From Verrucomicrobiota bacterium (GTDB lineage: Bacteria; Verrucomicrobiota; Verrucomicrobiia; Limisphaerales; UBA9464): a stretch of DNA of 64,000 nucleotides. The stretch spans positions 1 through 64,000 of the forward strand of contig CANGKZ010000010.1 of the NCBI GenBank assembly GCA_947454705.1, given 5' to 3'. The position numbers were made by a program, and so were the translations under genes. Of this stretch, positions 10,511 through 18,900 are shown in pieces. A model generated the notes under the pieces. That model ran no database searches, was not told the DNA's origin, and was given only the letters and a program-made list of their open reading frames with translations. Each line of letters opens with the position of its first letter. The first letter of the stretch is position 1.

Positions 10511-12205
10511 ATGTTCTTGCGCCGCTTCGCCCGGATCGAAACCGCCGCCTGGTGCTGGGGATTAAGCCTCCTGACGTGGCACGCCGCCCAGGCCGCGCCG
10601 CGGGATCTCTCCGCCGGGTTCGCCGCGATTTCCACCAATTCGCTGCTCACCACCACGGCGACACTCGGGTCCGACTACTTCGAGGGCCGCGGCCCCGGCA
10701 CGCGCGGCGAGGAACGCACCACCGCGTGGCTGGTGGAACGGTTCAAAAACCTCGGCCTCAAGCCGGGCGGAACCGGCGGATCCTGGTTCCAGGAAGTCCC
10801 CATGGTGGGAATGAAATCCACCACCGCCCTTTCCTTCCATCAGGGCGCGCAGACCGAAGCCCTCACCTACCCGCAGGACTTCGTGTCGTGGTCCCCGGTG
10901 CAAAAGGATTCCATTTCCGTTCACGGCGCAGAACTGGTGTTCGTCGGCTACGGCGTGGCGGCCCCGGAGTACGGATGGGACGACTACAAGGGCGTCGATG
11001 TCCGAGGCAAAATCCTGGTGATGCTGATCAACGACCCGCCGGTGCCCGATCCGAAGGACGCCACGCGGCTCGACGATTCCATGTTCCGCGGCAAGGCCAT
11101 GACCTACTACGGTCGCTGGACCTACAAATACGAGATCGCCGCCGCCAAGGGCGCAGCCGGTGCGTTGATCATTCATGAAACGAAACCCGCAGCCTATCCG
11201 TGGTTTGTGGTGGTGAATTCGTGGGGACGCGAACGCTTTGATCTCGAGGGTTCCAAGGAACAGCAGGTGAAGGTGGCGGGATGGTTGAGTCTGGAGCGTT
11301 CGCAGAAGCTCTTTGCCAGCACGGGCACCACCTACGAGGCGGCGAAGGCCCTTGCGCTACGGAAGGATTTCAAGCCGGTGTCGCTCGGCGTGACGGCGGA
11401 TTTCGATGTCACCAACACGGTCCGACACGTCCGCTCGAAGAACGTGATGGCGCGACTCGACGGCAGCGACCGCAAGGCCAGCAGCGAATGGGTGGTGGTC
11501 ACCGCGCACTGGGATCACCTGGGGATGGATGCCTCGCTTCCGGGCGACAAAATCTACAACGGCGCCGCCGACAACGCGATTGGCACGGCGGGTCTGGTGG
11601 AGCTGGCGACCGCCTTCACCAAGCTTCCGAAAGCGCCGCGCCGGACGCTGCTCTTTGCCGCGGTCACCGGGGAGGAACAAGGGTTGCTCGGCGCGAAATA
11701 CTACGCGGAACACCCGCTGCATCCGCTGGAACGCACGGTGGCGGCGATCAACATGGACGGCCTCAACACCTGGGGGGCCACGTCGGATGTGGCCATTGTG
11801 GGATACGGAAACTCAACCCTCGACGACCGCGTTCGCGAGGCCGCGGTGAAACAATCGCGCACGGTGAAGCCGGAAAACACACCGGAAAAGGGCATCTTCT
11901 ACCGCAGCGACCACTTTGAATTCGCCAAGGTGGGCGTGCCGGCTCTGTACCTGAAGGCGGGGCGAGACTACGTGGGACGCCCCGAGGATTACGGCACCCG
12001 CAAGGCCGACGAATACACCGATCGCGACTACCACAAGGTGAGCGACGAGGTGAAACCCGACTGGGATCTCACCGGGGCAGTGCAGGATCTTCGCCTGCTG
12101 CTGGAAGTCACCGACACCGTGGCCAACACGCCATCCTGGCCCGAATGGAGCCCGGGAACGGAGTTCAAGGCCCGTCGCGACGCGATGCTGAAGCCGCTGC
12201 GTTGA
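10511..12205 (+). CDS. Secreted M28-family metallopeptidase
   Basis: 564 residues with a signal peptide (about 1-28, ending AAQA). The N-terminal region has a PA-type insert (about 130-250). The M28 catalytic core has the zinc ligand motifs AHWDHLG, GAADNAIGTA, TGEEQGLLGAKYY and NMDGL, and the C-terminal SDHFEFAKVGVPAL. In this family two zinc ions are bound by His, Asp, Glu, Asp and His residues within these motifs, and the proteins usually act as exported aminopeptidases. Substrate cannot be told from sequence. It stands alone between typA and the serine acetyltransferase gene. Confidence 0.93.
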   Translation: MFLRRFARIETAAWCWGLSLLTWHAAQAAPRDLSAGFAAISTNSLLTTTATLGSDYFEGRGPGTRGEERTTAWLVERFKNLGLKPGGTGGSWFQEVPMVGMKSTTALSFHQGAQTEALTYPQDFVSWSPVQKDSISVHGAELVFVGYGVAAPEYGWDDYKGVDVRGKILVMLINDPPVPDPKDATRLDDSMFRGKAMTYYGRWTYKYEIAAAKGAAGALIIHETKPAAYPWFVVVNSWGRERFDLEGSKEQQVKVAGWLSLERSQKLFASTGTTYEAAKALALRKDFKPVSLGVTADFDVTNTVRHVRSKNVMARLDGSDRKASSEWVVVTAHWDHLGMDASLPGDKIYNGAADNAIGTAGLVELATAFTKLPKAPRRTLLFAAVTGEEQGLLGAKYYAEHPLHPLERTVAAINMDGLNTWGATSDVAIVGYGNSTLDDRVREAAVKQSRTVKPENTPEKGIFYRSDHFEFAKVGVPALYLKAGRDYVGRPEDYGTRKADEYTDRDYHKVSDEVKPDWDLTGAVQDLRLLLEVTDTVANTPSWPEWSPGTEFKARRDAMLKPLR

Positions 12206-12303
12206 CCCGCGAGCCTGGATTCCTTCATCGCGATTTTCGGCGATTCCCGGTGCATCGGATGGACCGTTGCGCTGAAGGGGTCTCCTCGCGATAGTCCCGC
12301 CAC

Positions 12304-13221
12304 GTGAATTTCTCCGTCACCGAGCTGACCCAGTCCCTGCTGGCCAGCTACCGCCAGCACGGCGGCATCAATCATTTGGACGGCGTGAACCTGCCCTCGA
12401 AAGGGGCGGTGGTGGACATCACGCGGGATCTGCTGCGCGTGGTGTTTCCCGGATTCTTCGACGACCACGTCATCCACTCCTCCGAGCTGAAGGCAGAGAC
12501 CGCGCTGTTGCTCGATTCCATCGCCGGACGGCTGGAGGACGAGTTGTACAAGAGTCTCAACTGCTTCGGCTGCCCGGAATCCGGCGACAAGGATCCGCGT
12601 CACGCCGCGCACTCCATGACCGCCGAATTCCTGCAGCAACTGCCGCGGGTTCGCGAGTTGCTGCAGACCGACGTCGAAGCCGCATTCCAGGGAGACCCTG
12701 CGGCCCGGACGCGCGAGGAGGTCATCGTGGCCTACCCGTTCATCGAGGCCGTCGCCGTCCACCGCCTCGCCCACGTGCTGCACGAACGCGGAGTGCCCTT
12801 GATTCCACGCATCATGAGCGAGTGGGCCCACGGGCGCACCGGCATGGACATTCATCCGGGCGCACGCATTGGCACCCATTTCTTTGTCGATCATTGCACC
12901 GGCACAGTGATTGGTGAAACCGCCGAGATCGGCGCCCACGTGAAACTCTACCAGGGCGTCGGACTGGTGGCCCGATCGCTCGCCGCCGGACAGGCCCTGC
13001 GCGGACAGAAGCGGCATCCCACCCTGCAGGATCATGTGACGATCTACGCCAACGCGACCATTGTGGGCGGCGACACCGTCATCGGCAACGGCAGCACCGT
13101 CGGCGCGAACGTCTTTTTGATGCACAGCGTCCCCCCCCACAGCCTGGTGTTGATGGAGGACATCCGGGTCCGCGTGCTCAGCAAGCAGGAGAAAACGACC
13201 GCGGTGGATTTCCAAATTTGA
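12304..13221 (+). CDS. cysE: Serine O-acetyltransferase (EpsC/CysE type)
   Basis: 305 residues. Makes O-acetylserine from acetyl-CoA and serine, the first step of cysteine synthesis. The N-terminal helical region (about 1-180) ends in RIMSEWAHGRTGMDIHPGA, which is highly typical of SAT enzymes. The hexapeptide left-handed helix follows (GARIGTHFFVDHCTGTVIGE and KRHPTLQDHVTIYANATI). The start is GTG at 12304; no better ATG exists upstream of the conserved head. It is longer than E. coli CysE because of the N-terminal extension, as in Bacteroidetes-type SATs. An O-acetylserine sulfhydrylase gene is not in the window. Confidence 0.93.
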   Translation: MNFSVTELTQSLLASYRQHGGINHLDGVNLPSKGAVVDITRDLLRVVFPGFFDDHVIHSSELKAETALLLDSIAGRLEDELYKSLNCFGCPESGDKDPRHAAHSMTAEFLQQLPRVRELLQTDVEAAFQGDPAARTREEVIVAYPFIEAVAVHRLAHVLHERGVPLIPRIMSEWAHGRTGMDIHPGARIGTHFFVDHCTGTVIGETAEIGAHVKLYQGVGLVARSLAAGQALRGQKRHPTLQDHVTIYANATIVGGDTVIGNGSTVGANVFLMHSVPPHSLVLMEDIRVRVLSKQEKTTAVDFQI

Positions 13222-13230
13222 TCCTCGAAG

Positions 13231-13253
13231 CCGGGCAAGTTCCTCTTGCCCGG
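13231..13253 (+). terminator. Probable intrinsic terminator after cysE
   Basis: A 9-bp perfect stem (CCGGGCAAG, loop TTCCT, CTTGCCCGG) starts 9 bp after the stop codon of the acetyltransferase gene. The following tract is only moderately T-rich, so the call is tentative. It separates cysE from the exosortase locus. Confidence 0.5.
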
Positions 13254-13309
13254 ACTTCCCCGGCCGTATTTCTTGCGGTGCACCTTTTTTGATCCATGCC
13301 GGTCCCCTC

Positions 13310-14263
13310 ATGAGCGCCCCCACGTCCCAGCCCGCCCGGTTTCCGTACCGGGTTGAGATTGGCGTCGCCCTCGGCGCCTGGCTCGCGTTGTTCCACTGGC
13401 TCGGGAATTCCACCTTTGGCTACGTGGCCACGCCGTCGTTGTTTGGGTGGCTTTATCCCCTTTACGATGCCAACCCGGATGACGGCATCGGGCTGCTCGC
13501 CCCCTTTGTCACGATCTGGATGATCTCGCAGCGACGCAAGGAGCTCGAGTCCCTCACCTGGAACCCGTGGCTTCCCTCGCTGGGATGGGTCGTGCTCGGA
13601 CTTCTTTTGCATCTGGCGGGATATCAGGTTCAGCAGGGACGCGTCTCCGTTTTGGGCATGATCGTGGGATTGTACGGCATCACCGGGCTGTACTGGGGAC
13701 GCGATTGGCTGAAGCTGGCCCGCTTCCCGTTTGCGATGCTGCTGTTCTGCATTCCCACCAGCGTTTACCTGGCGGCAGTCACCTTTAAACTGCGCCTGTT
13801 CGTGGCCACGGTGGCCACCGGATTCTGCACCGAAATTCTGGGCATGCACATCCTGCGCAAGGGCACGGAAGTGTACAACGTGGGGCCGGATGGATTGCCG
13901 GGATTCCGTTTTGAAGTGGCGGCGGCCTGCAGCGGGATTCGCAGTCTCACCGCGGTTCTGCTTTTGGTACTGGTGTACGGGTTCCTGTTTTTCAGATCCC
14001 CGATTCGCCGTCTGATTTTGTTGCTGAGCGCCCCCGTGCTCGCGGTGCTGGGAAACATTTTTCGACTGATCACCGTGTTCATTGTCGGCGAATCCCTGGG
14101 CCAGGAGGCCGGTGCGAAAATTGAAACCGGATTCGGATTCGTGACCTTCATCGGCGTGGCCATTGGCGGGACGCTCCTGCTTGGACGCTGGCTCAAGGAG
14201 AAGCCCGAGAATCCGCCGTCAGCCCCCGAGCCCGCCGCCTCCACCGCATCCTCCCCGGCATGA
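13310..14263 (+). CDS. Exosortase-family membrane protein, copy 1
   Basis: 317 residues with about eight membrane helices. The catalytic Cys is Cys207 in AAACSGIRSL and the conserved Arg is Arg252 in GNIFRL. Where exosortases normally carry a His, about 20 residues after the Arg and four before a Gly (HxxxG), this copy has Glu272 (IETGFG). Exosortases are transpeptidase-like enzymes that cut C-terminal sorting tags at the inner membrane. A TTG at 13289 would add seven residues, but the ATG at 13310 is preferred. The stop overlaps the next ATG (ATGA), so it is translationally coupled to the EpsI-like gene. It is clearly paralogous to 15617-16570 (shared GNSxFGYVxxPSxFGWL head). Confidence 0.9.
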   Translation: MSAPTSQPARFPYRVEIGVALGAWLALFHWLGNSTFGYVATPSLFGWLYPLYDANPDDGIGLLAPFVTIWMISQRRKELESLTWNPWLPSLGWVVLGLLLHLAGYQVQQGRVSVLGMIVGLYGITGLYWGRDWLKLARFPFAMLLFCIPTSVYLAAVTFKLRLFVATVATGFCTEILGMHILRKGTEVYNVGPDGLPGFRFEVAAACSGIRSLTAVLLLVLVYGFLFFRSPIRRLILLLSAPVLAVLGNIFRLITVFIVGESLGQEAGAKIETGFGFVTFIGVAIGGTLLLGRWLKEKPENPPSAPEPAASTASSPA

Positions 14264-15024
14264 ACCTCGCGAGCCTCAAACCCACTCTCGCGGTCCTGAT
14301 TCTCATCGGGATCACCGCCGGCTTGATCAGCAGCCTCCGCTCCCGCCAGACGCTCGGGCAACCTGGTCTGCCCATCGCCAAGGTGGCGCTACACGACGAA
14401 GAGGGCGGAGTCGCCCGGCCGGAATCCATCCAGTTTCCAAAAACCATTCCCGGATTCACCTTCACCAATGCGCCGGTTTCGAAGGCGGAATTGGACTACC
14501 TGCCGCACGACACCACGTTCGGCCGCGGGCAGTACACCTCCGAGGACGGGGCCTGGTCTGCCGCGGTCAGCGCCGTGCTGATGGGAACCGACCGCACGAG
14601 CATCCATCGGCCGGAATACTGCCTCCAGGGCGTGGGCTGGGAAGTGGGGCAACCGCGGCTTCAACAGATCCGGTTGGCCGATGGATCCGTGCTGGAAGTC
14701 CAACGCATCGACACCCTGGGCAAGCAGACCGTCGGGGGACGCCAGATGGAACTCGCCGGCGTGTACGTGTTCTGGTTTGTCGCAGATGGGCAGCGCACCG
14801 CCAGCCACTGGAAGCGCCAGTCGGCGATCATCCGGGATTTGCTGACCAAAAACTCGCTTCCCCGCTGGGCCTACGTTTCCTTCCTCACCACCTGCCTTCC
14901 CGGGCAGGAGGATGACATGTTCGAAAAAGTCAGCGGTCTGATCGCCAAATGCGAACCGTTGTTAACCCGAAAGCCGGGAACTCTGGCCCAGGGAACTGAA
15001 GCCACCTCGAAGGGACTGCGGTGA
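14260..15024 (+). CDS. EpsI/DUF3485-like exosortase-associated protein, copy 1
   Basis: 254 residues with an N-terminal membrane helix (about 5-26) and an exported domain. The EpsI-family signature is seen as DRTSIHRPEYCLQGVGW (around residues 110-126), with the DTTFGRGQY segment before it and YVFWFVADGQRTASHW after it. EpsI proteins always accompany exosortases and extracellular polysaccharide genes; their exact biochemical role is not settled. The ATG overlaps the exosortase stop, and its own stop overlaps the GTG of the GNAT gene, so all three are probably made together. Confidence 0.85.
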   Translation: MNLASLKPTLAVLILIGITAGLISSLRSRQTLGQPGLPIAKVALHDEEGGVARPESIQFPKTIPGFTFTNAPVSKAELDYLPHDTTFGRGQYTSEDGAWSAAVSAVLMGTDRTSIHRPEYCLQGVGWEVGQPRLQQIRLADGSVLEVQRIDTLGKQTVGGRQMELAGVYVFWFVADGQRTASHWKRQSAIIRDLLTKNSLPRWAYVSFLTTCLPGQEDDMFEKVSGLIAKCEPLLTRKPGTLAQGTEATSKGLR

Positions 15025-15545
15025 GCGACCCTCGTTCCCTCGTGGAAACGCCCCACATTCGTCCCGCAACCCCTGCTGATGCCGAGGTCATCCGGGATTT
15101 CAATCTGGGTCTGGCGCGCGAAACCGAGTCGCTCGAATTGGATCCCGAAATCGTTCTGCGCGGGGTCACTGCCCTGTTGAAGGATTCCTCCAAGGGACGC
15201 TATTTCGTTGCGGAGATCGACGGACAGGTGGTCGGCCAGTTGATGCACACGTTTGAATGGAGCGACTGGCGGGATGGCATGTTCTGGTGGCTTCAGAGCG
15301 TGTTTGTTCACCCCGACTTCCGATCCCGGGGAGTGTTTACCGCGCTTTATCGGCATCTGGAATCGCTGGCACGTGAGGACGGTGGAGTCTGCGGGCTTCG
15401 GTTGTACATGGAGCACGCAAACCACAAGGCCCGCAGCGCCTACCTCCGACTGGGACTGTCCCCGGCGGGTTACGAGGTGGTTGGGTCACCGGACTGGCGC
15501 CCGCGCCAGACCCCGGCCAACACGCCTGGTGTACCAAAAAAGTAA
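15021..15545 (+). CDS. GNAT-family N-acetyltransferase
   Basis: 174 residues. GNAT fold motifs: acetyl-CoA-binding motif A in SVFVHPDFRSRGVFTAL (around residues 92-108), then a helix and the LYMEHANHKARSAYLRLGL segment typical of motif B, where the Tyr probably acts as general acid. The start is GTG at 15021, overlapping the EpsI stop (GTGA). It sits exactly between the two exosortase-EpsI modules, so it may modify a sugar or protein of the same surface pathway. The substrate is unknown. Confidence 0.88.
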   Translation: MSDPRSLVETPHIRPATPADAEVIRDFNLGLARETESLELDPEIVLRGVTALLKDSSKGRYFVAEIDGQVVGQLMHTFEWSDWRDGMFWWLQSVFVHPDFRSRGVFTALYRHLESLAREDGGVCGLRLYMEHANHKARSAYLRLGLSPAGYEVVGSPDWRPRQTPANTPGVPKK

Positions 15546-15579
15546 GGCTTGCGGACCCGTTTCCGCACGTCTCTGCTCT

Positions 15580-15606
15580 CGCCTCCGAATTCCAAGTTCG
15601 GAGGCG
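15580..15606 (+). promoter_or_regulatory. Hairpin just upstream of the second exosortase start codon
   Basis: A perfect 10-bp stem (CGCCTCCGAA, loop TTCCAAG, TTCGGAGGCG) ends 10 nt before the ATG at 15617, within the 71-bp gap after the GNAT gene. The T-tract is poor (GTTT), so it could be a weak terminator, a processing site or an element that controls access to the ribosome. Confidence 0.45.
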
Positions 15607-15616
15607 GTTTGAAGCA

Positions 15617-16570
15617 ATGGACTTAACTCCCGACAGGACCCGTTCGCCAGCATTCCCGAATCTGGGAGTGTTCGCAGTTCTGTTTGGCGTCTGGTGTCTG
15701 TTTTTTCACGTCGTCGGCAATTCCAGCTTCGGATACGTCCACTCTCCTTCCTTTTTCGGCTGGCTGACCGGCTGGTACCAGCTCGCCACGGTGGGGGAAT
15801 CCGGCGATGAACTCTGCCCGCTGATCCCGTTTCTGGTCGCGCTCCTGCTCTGGCTCAAACGCGATCAACTCGCCGCCGCCCCGAAGCAGGTCTGGCTTCC
15901 CGGACTGGCGCTCGTGGCGCTCGGAGTGTTAATCCACGTGGCCGCCTATCTGGTCCAACAGGTCCGCATTTCCGGCCTTGCCTTTCTCATCGGCGGGGCG
16001 GGATTCATGGCCGCACTTTGGGGGCCCCGGTTCCTGAGGGTGATCGCGTTCCCCTGGTTCCTGTTGATTTTCGCCGTCCCGCTCGACGCCTACACCAACT
16101 CGGCCACCTTTCCGCTTCGTCTGCTTTCGACCACGATTTCGGCGGGATTCTGCAAGGCGGTCCTCGGGCTCAAACTGGTTCAGCAAGGCACCACCGTTCT
16201 CCAACCCGCCACCACCACCTCGCCCGGATTCCACTTCGATGTCGTGGCCGCATGCAGTGGCATCCGAAGCGCGTCGGTCATTTTGCTGATTTCGCTCGTT
16301 CACGGGTATCTTCACCTGCGGACCGTTGCCTCGCGCGCGGTGCTCGTCTTTGCGGCCGTGCCTCTCGCGGTCTTTGGCAATATCGTCCGACTGATCGTGG
16401 TCTTTGTGGTGGGAGATGCCTTTGGCGAGGCGGCCGCCAAAACGATTGAAACCCGTTTTGGATTCATCACCTATGCCTCCGCCCTGCTCGGAGTGATCCT
16501 GATCGGGCATTTCCTACGGATCCGTGAAAAGCGGCGGGAAAACACCATCGAGCCCAGGCCCGCATCATGA
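15617..16570 (+). CDS. Exosortase-family membrane protein, copy 2
   Basis: 317 residues, multi-spanning, with about eight hydrophobic helices. The catalytic Cys is Cys213 (VAACSGIRSA) and the conserved Arg is Arg258 (GNIVRL). The third family position is Glu278 (IETRFG) rather than His, as in copy 1. Spacing is identical between the copies (Cys to Arg 45, Arg to Glu 20). It shares the HVVGNSSFGYVHSPSFFGWL-type head with copy 1, indicating duplication followed by strong divergence. The stop overlaps the ATG of the second EpsI-like gene. It presumably processes a different set of tagged exported proteins; none is found in the window. Confidence 0.9.
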   Translation: MDLTPDRTRSPAFPNLGVFAVLFGVWCLFFHVVGNSSFGYVHSPSFFGWLTGWYQLATVGESGDELCPLIPFLVALLLWLKRDQLAAAPKQVWLPGLALVALGVLIHVAAYLVQQVRISGLAFLIGGAGFMAALWGPRFLRVIAFPWFLLIFAVPLDAYTNSATFPLRLLSTTISAGFCKAVLGLKLVQQGTTVLQPATTTSPGFHFDVVAACSGIRSASVILLISLVHGYLHLRTVASRAVLVFAAVPLAVFGNIVRLIVVFVVGDAFGEAAAKTIETRFGFITYASALLGVILIGHFLRIREKRRENTIEPRPAS

Positions 16571-17310
16571 ACGCTTCCTCCCCGATGGTTGTGATGGTGC
16601 TGTCGCTCGCGCTCATCAGCGGCGGATGGGGTGCGCTTATGCGTGTCAAATCGCGTCAACACGCCGGGATTCCCGGGGTTCGCCTTTCTCCTATTCCCAC
16701 GCGCGACAAAACCGGGGCACTCGTGCGAAGCAACTCCGTGGCCCTGCCCCTGTTCGCGCCCGGTTACCGAGCCAATCCGGGCGACATTGACGACACGGAA
16801 CTCCGAACCCTTCCGCCAGACACCACCTTTGGTCGCGTGATCTACGAAAAGCCAGGCTCCCAGCTGAAGGTCCAAACCAGCGTCATCCTGATGGGGGCAG
16901 ACCGCACCAGCATCCATCAGCCCGAGTTCTGCCTGACCGGCAATGGCTGGGCCATTCGCGACCGCTCCACCCGACGCATCCCGTTCGATCGTATCGAAGG
17001 AGGAGGACTGGACGTCCGCCGGTTTGATTCCCGGATCCAATTCCGGAATCCGGACGGCACCGCTCAGGAAGCCGGTTCCGTGTATGTTTTCTGGTTTGTT
17101 GCCGATGGCCAGTGGACTGCCAGCCATTGGACACGTACCTTGTGGATGACGCGCGACCTTTTGACCGACAACGTGCTGCAGCGCTGGGCCTACATCAGCT
17201 ACTTCGCGGTTTGCGAGCCCGGCAAGGAGGATGCCACGTTTAATCAAGTGTGCGATTTGATCCGCACCACGGTTCCGAAGTTTCAGATCTCCGGCATCCG
17301 CACCCAGTAA
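16567..17310 (+). CDS. EpsI/DUF3485-like exosortase-associated protein, copy 2
   Basis: 247 residues. There is one N-terminal helix (about 5-23), then an exported domain with DTTFGRVIYEKPGS, the signature DRTSIHQPEFCLTGNGW and YVFWFVADGQWTASHW. The last stretch is almost identical to copy 1, while the rest has diverged. The ATG overlaps the exosortase stop by 4 nt (ATGA), so translation should be coupled. The partner exosortase is copy 2. Confidence 0.85.
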   Translation: MNASSPMVVMVLSLALISGGWGALMRVKSRQHAGIPGVRLSPIPTRDKTGALVRSNSVALPLFAPGYRANPGDIDDTELRTLPPDTTFGRVIYEKPGSQLKVQTSVILMGADRTSIHQPEFCLTGNGWAIRDRSTRRIPFDRIEGGGLDVRRFDSRIQFRNPDGTAQEAGSVYVFWFVADGQWTASHWTRTLWMTRDLLTDNVLQRWAYISYFAVCEPGKEDATFNQVCDLIRTTVPKFQISGIRTQ

Positions 17311-17320
17311 CCCTGTAATC

Positions 17321-17372
17321 TGCCATTCCGGCGTTTTGGTTTCCCGCTTAACAACGGGCTCCGGAGATGGCA
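17321..17372 (+). other. Interrupted hairpin between the exosortase module and the sugar transferase gene
   Basis: TGCCAT/ATGGCA and CCGG/CCGG outer pairs enclose a CCCG/CGGG inner pair. It lies 10 bp after the EpsI stop and 16 bp before the sugar transferase ATG. There is no terminal T-tract, so termination is doubtful; it is recorded as possible RNA structure. Confidence 0.3.
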
Positions 17373-17388
17373 ACCATAGCCGCATCGC

Positions 17389-18786
17389 ATGTTAAGCCGG
17401 CAACGGCAACTTCAGACCAAGCTGCACAAGCTGCTCGACGCCTTCCTTTTCGGGATCGCGTTTTGGCTGGCTCATTGGGTGCGTTCCCTGCCCTTGTTTG
17501 AGGTGCGGATCCTCGATTTTTCCGCCTACCGCTGGCTGCTCCTGGTCATCGTTCCCCTGGCTCCACCCGTTCTGGAGCTCGGCGGATTTTACCGTCGCCC
17601 GCTCCTCTTTTCCCGCGCCGACACCCTTTGGCAGCTGGTGAAGGGCGCCACCTGGATCAGCTTCGCCTTCATCACCATGCTGTTCTTCAGCAAGCAGGAA
17701 GGTGCACGCGGGTTGCCGTTCCTGTTCATCCCCATCGCAGCCGGACTCGTGATGGCCAAGGAAGAACTGGCGCGTCGATGGAGCCGCGCCCGGTTCGGTC
17801 GCAACGCCTCACGCCGTCGCGTCATCGTTCTCGGCAGCCCCACCCGGGGGGCCCGCTTCTCCGGGGAAACCGACCAACTCGAGGACGCCCTGCGCATCGG
17901 AAGCCTGGGTGACATCGAAGTCGTGGCCCACGCCGACCTCGGCAAGACCAAGCCGAACGAACTGGCCAACCTCCTGCACGACACCTCGGCCAACGCCGTC
18001 ATTATTTCTCCGCGGCAGGCGCTGTTCGGCGATATCGAGCAAGCCATCCAGATTTGCGAACTCGAAGGCGTGGAAGTCTGGCTGCTGGCCGACTTCTTCC
18101 AAACCCGACTCTCCCAAGCATCGGCCGATGACCTAAACGGCAACCCGGTGCTCGTCTTCCGCACCGGTCCCGATGCCTCGTGGCAGGCCTTGGCAAAAAC
18201 GGCGATCGATTTCGTCGGTGCCGTCGTGCTCCTGGTGGCGACGTCGCCCGTCCTTCTGTGTGCCGCGCTGGCGGTCAAGTTCACCTCCCCCGGCCCCATC
18301 CTCTTCCGCCAGCAACGCGCCGGCTTGAATGGACAACCCTTCACCATGCTGAAGTTCCGCACCATGGTGACCAATGCCGAACAGCTCAAACAGGAGCTCG
18401 CCCAGCTCAACGAAATGAGCGGCCCCGTGTTCAAGGTCACCAACGATCCGCGGATTACCAAAATCGGAAGGTATCTTCGTCGCTACTCCATCGATGAACT
18501 GCCTCAACTTTGGAACGTGCTCAACGGAGACATGAGCCTCGTCGGGCCGCGTCCGCTGCCGGTGGACGAGGTGAAACACTTCGATGACCCCGCGCACCGC
18601 CGCCGCCTCAGCGTCAAACCCGGTCTGACCTGCCTCTGGCAAATCAGCGGACGCAACAACGTGAAGGACTTTGGCGAATGGGTCCGGCTCGATCTGGAGT
18701 ACATCGACAACTGGTCCCTCTGGCTCGACATCAAGATCCTCATCCGGACCGTGCCCGCCGTGTTCGTGGGTGCGGGAGCGAAGTGA
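17389..18786 (+). CDS. Polyprenyl-phosphate sugar-1-phosphate transferase (exopolysaccharide initiating enzyme)
   Basis: 465 residues. The N-terminal part has several membrane helices and a CoA-binding-like middle domain (VIVLGSPTRGARF region, about 143-250). The C-terminal bacterial sugar transferase domain (about 260-460) has SPGPILFRQQRAG, FTMLKFRTMV, RRYSIDELPQLWNVL and DMSLVGPRPLP, all characteristic of the WbaP/polyisoprenyl glycosylphosphotransferase class. It transfers a sugar-1-phosphate to undecaprenyl phosphate and so starts a surface glycan repeat. Exosortase loci of this type usually carry such a gene, which supports a coupled glycan and protein-sorting system. Sugar specificity cannot be told. 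Confidence 0.93.
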   Translation: MLSRQRQLQTKLHKLLDAFLFGIAFWLAHWVRSLPLFEVRILDFSAYRWLLLVIVPLAPPVLELGGFYRRPLLFSRADTLWQLVKGATWISFAFITMLFFSKQEGARGLPFLFIPIAAGLVMAKEELARRWSRARFGRNASRRRVIVLGSPTRGARFSGETDQLEDALRIGSLGDIEVVAHADLGKTKPNELANLLHDTSANAVIISPRQALFGDIEQAIQICELEGVEVWLLADFFQTRLSQASADDLNGNPVLVFRTGPDASWQALAKTAIDFVGAVVLLVATSPVLLCAALAVKFTSPGPILFRQQRAGLNGQPFTMLKFRTMVTNAEQLKQELAQLNEMSGPVFKVTNDPRITKIGRYLRRYSIDELPQLWNVLNGDMSLVGPRPLPVDEVKHFDDPAHRRRLSVKPGLTCLWQISGRNNVKDFGEWVRLDLEYIDNWSLWLDIKILIRTVPAVFVGAGAK

Positions 18787-18793
18787 GCGCTTG

Positions 18794-18813
18794 AGTCCAA
18801 AGTCTAAGGTCCG
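18794..18813. repeat. Short GTCCAAAG-type repeat
   Basis: AGTCCAAAGTCTAAGGTCC, a run of degenerate 7-mers (GTCCAAA/GTCTAAG/GTCC) directly after the sugar transferase stop. The same word family recurs at 62894-62927 and 63951-63970. Confidence 0.5.
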
Positions 18814-18900
18814 GATTTGAAGTTTGGAGAGTGATGTCTAGGTTCGGTGCTCCGTGATGTTGGTTCGGTTTTCTTCCTGTTTCTACGACTCCTGTTTTCC

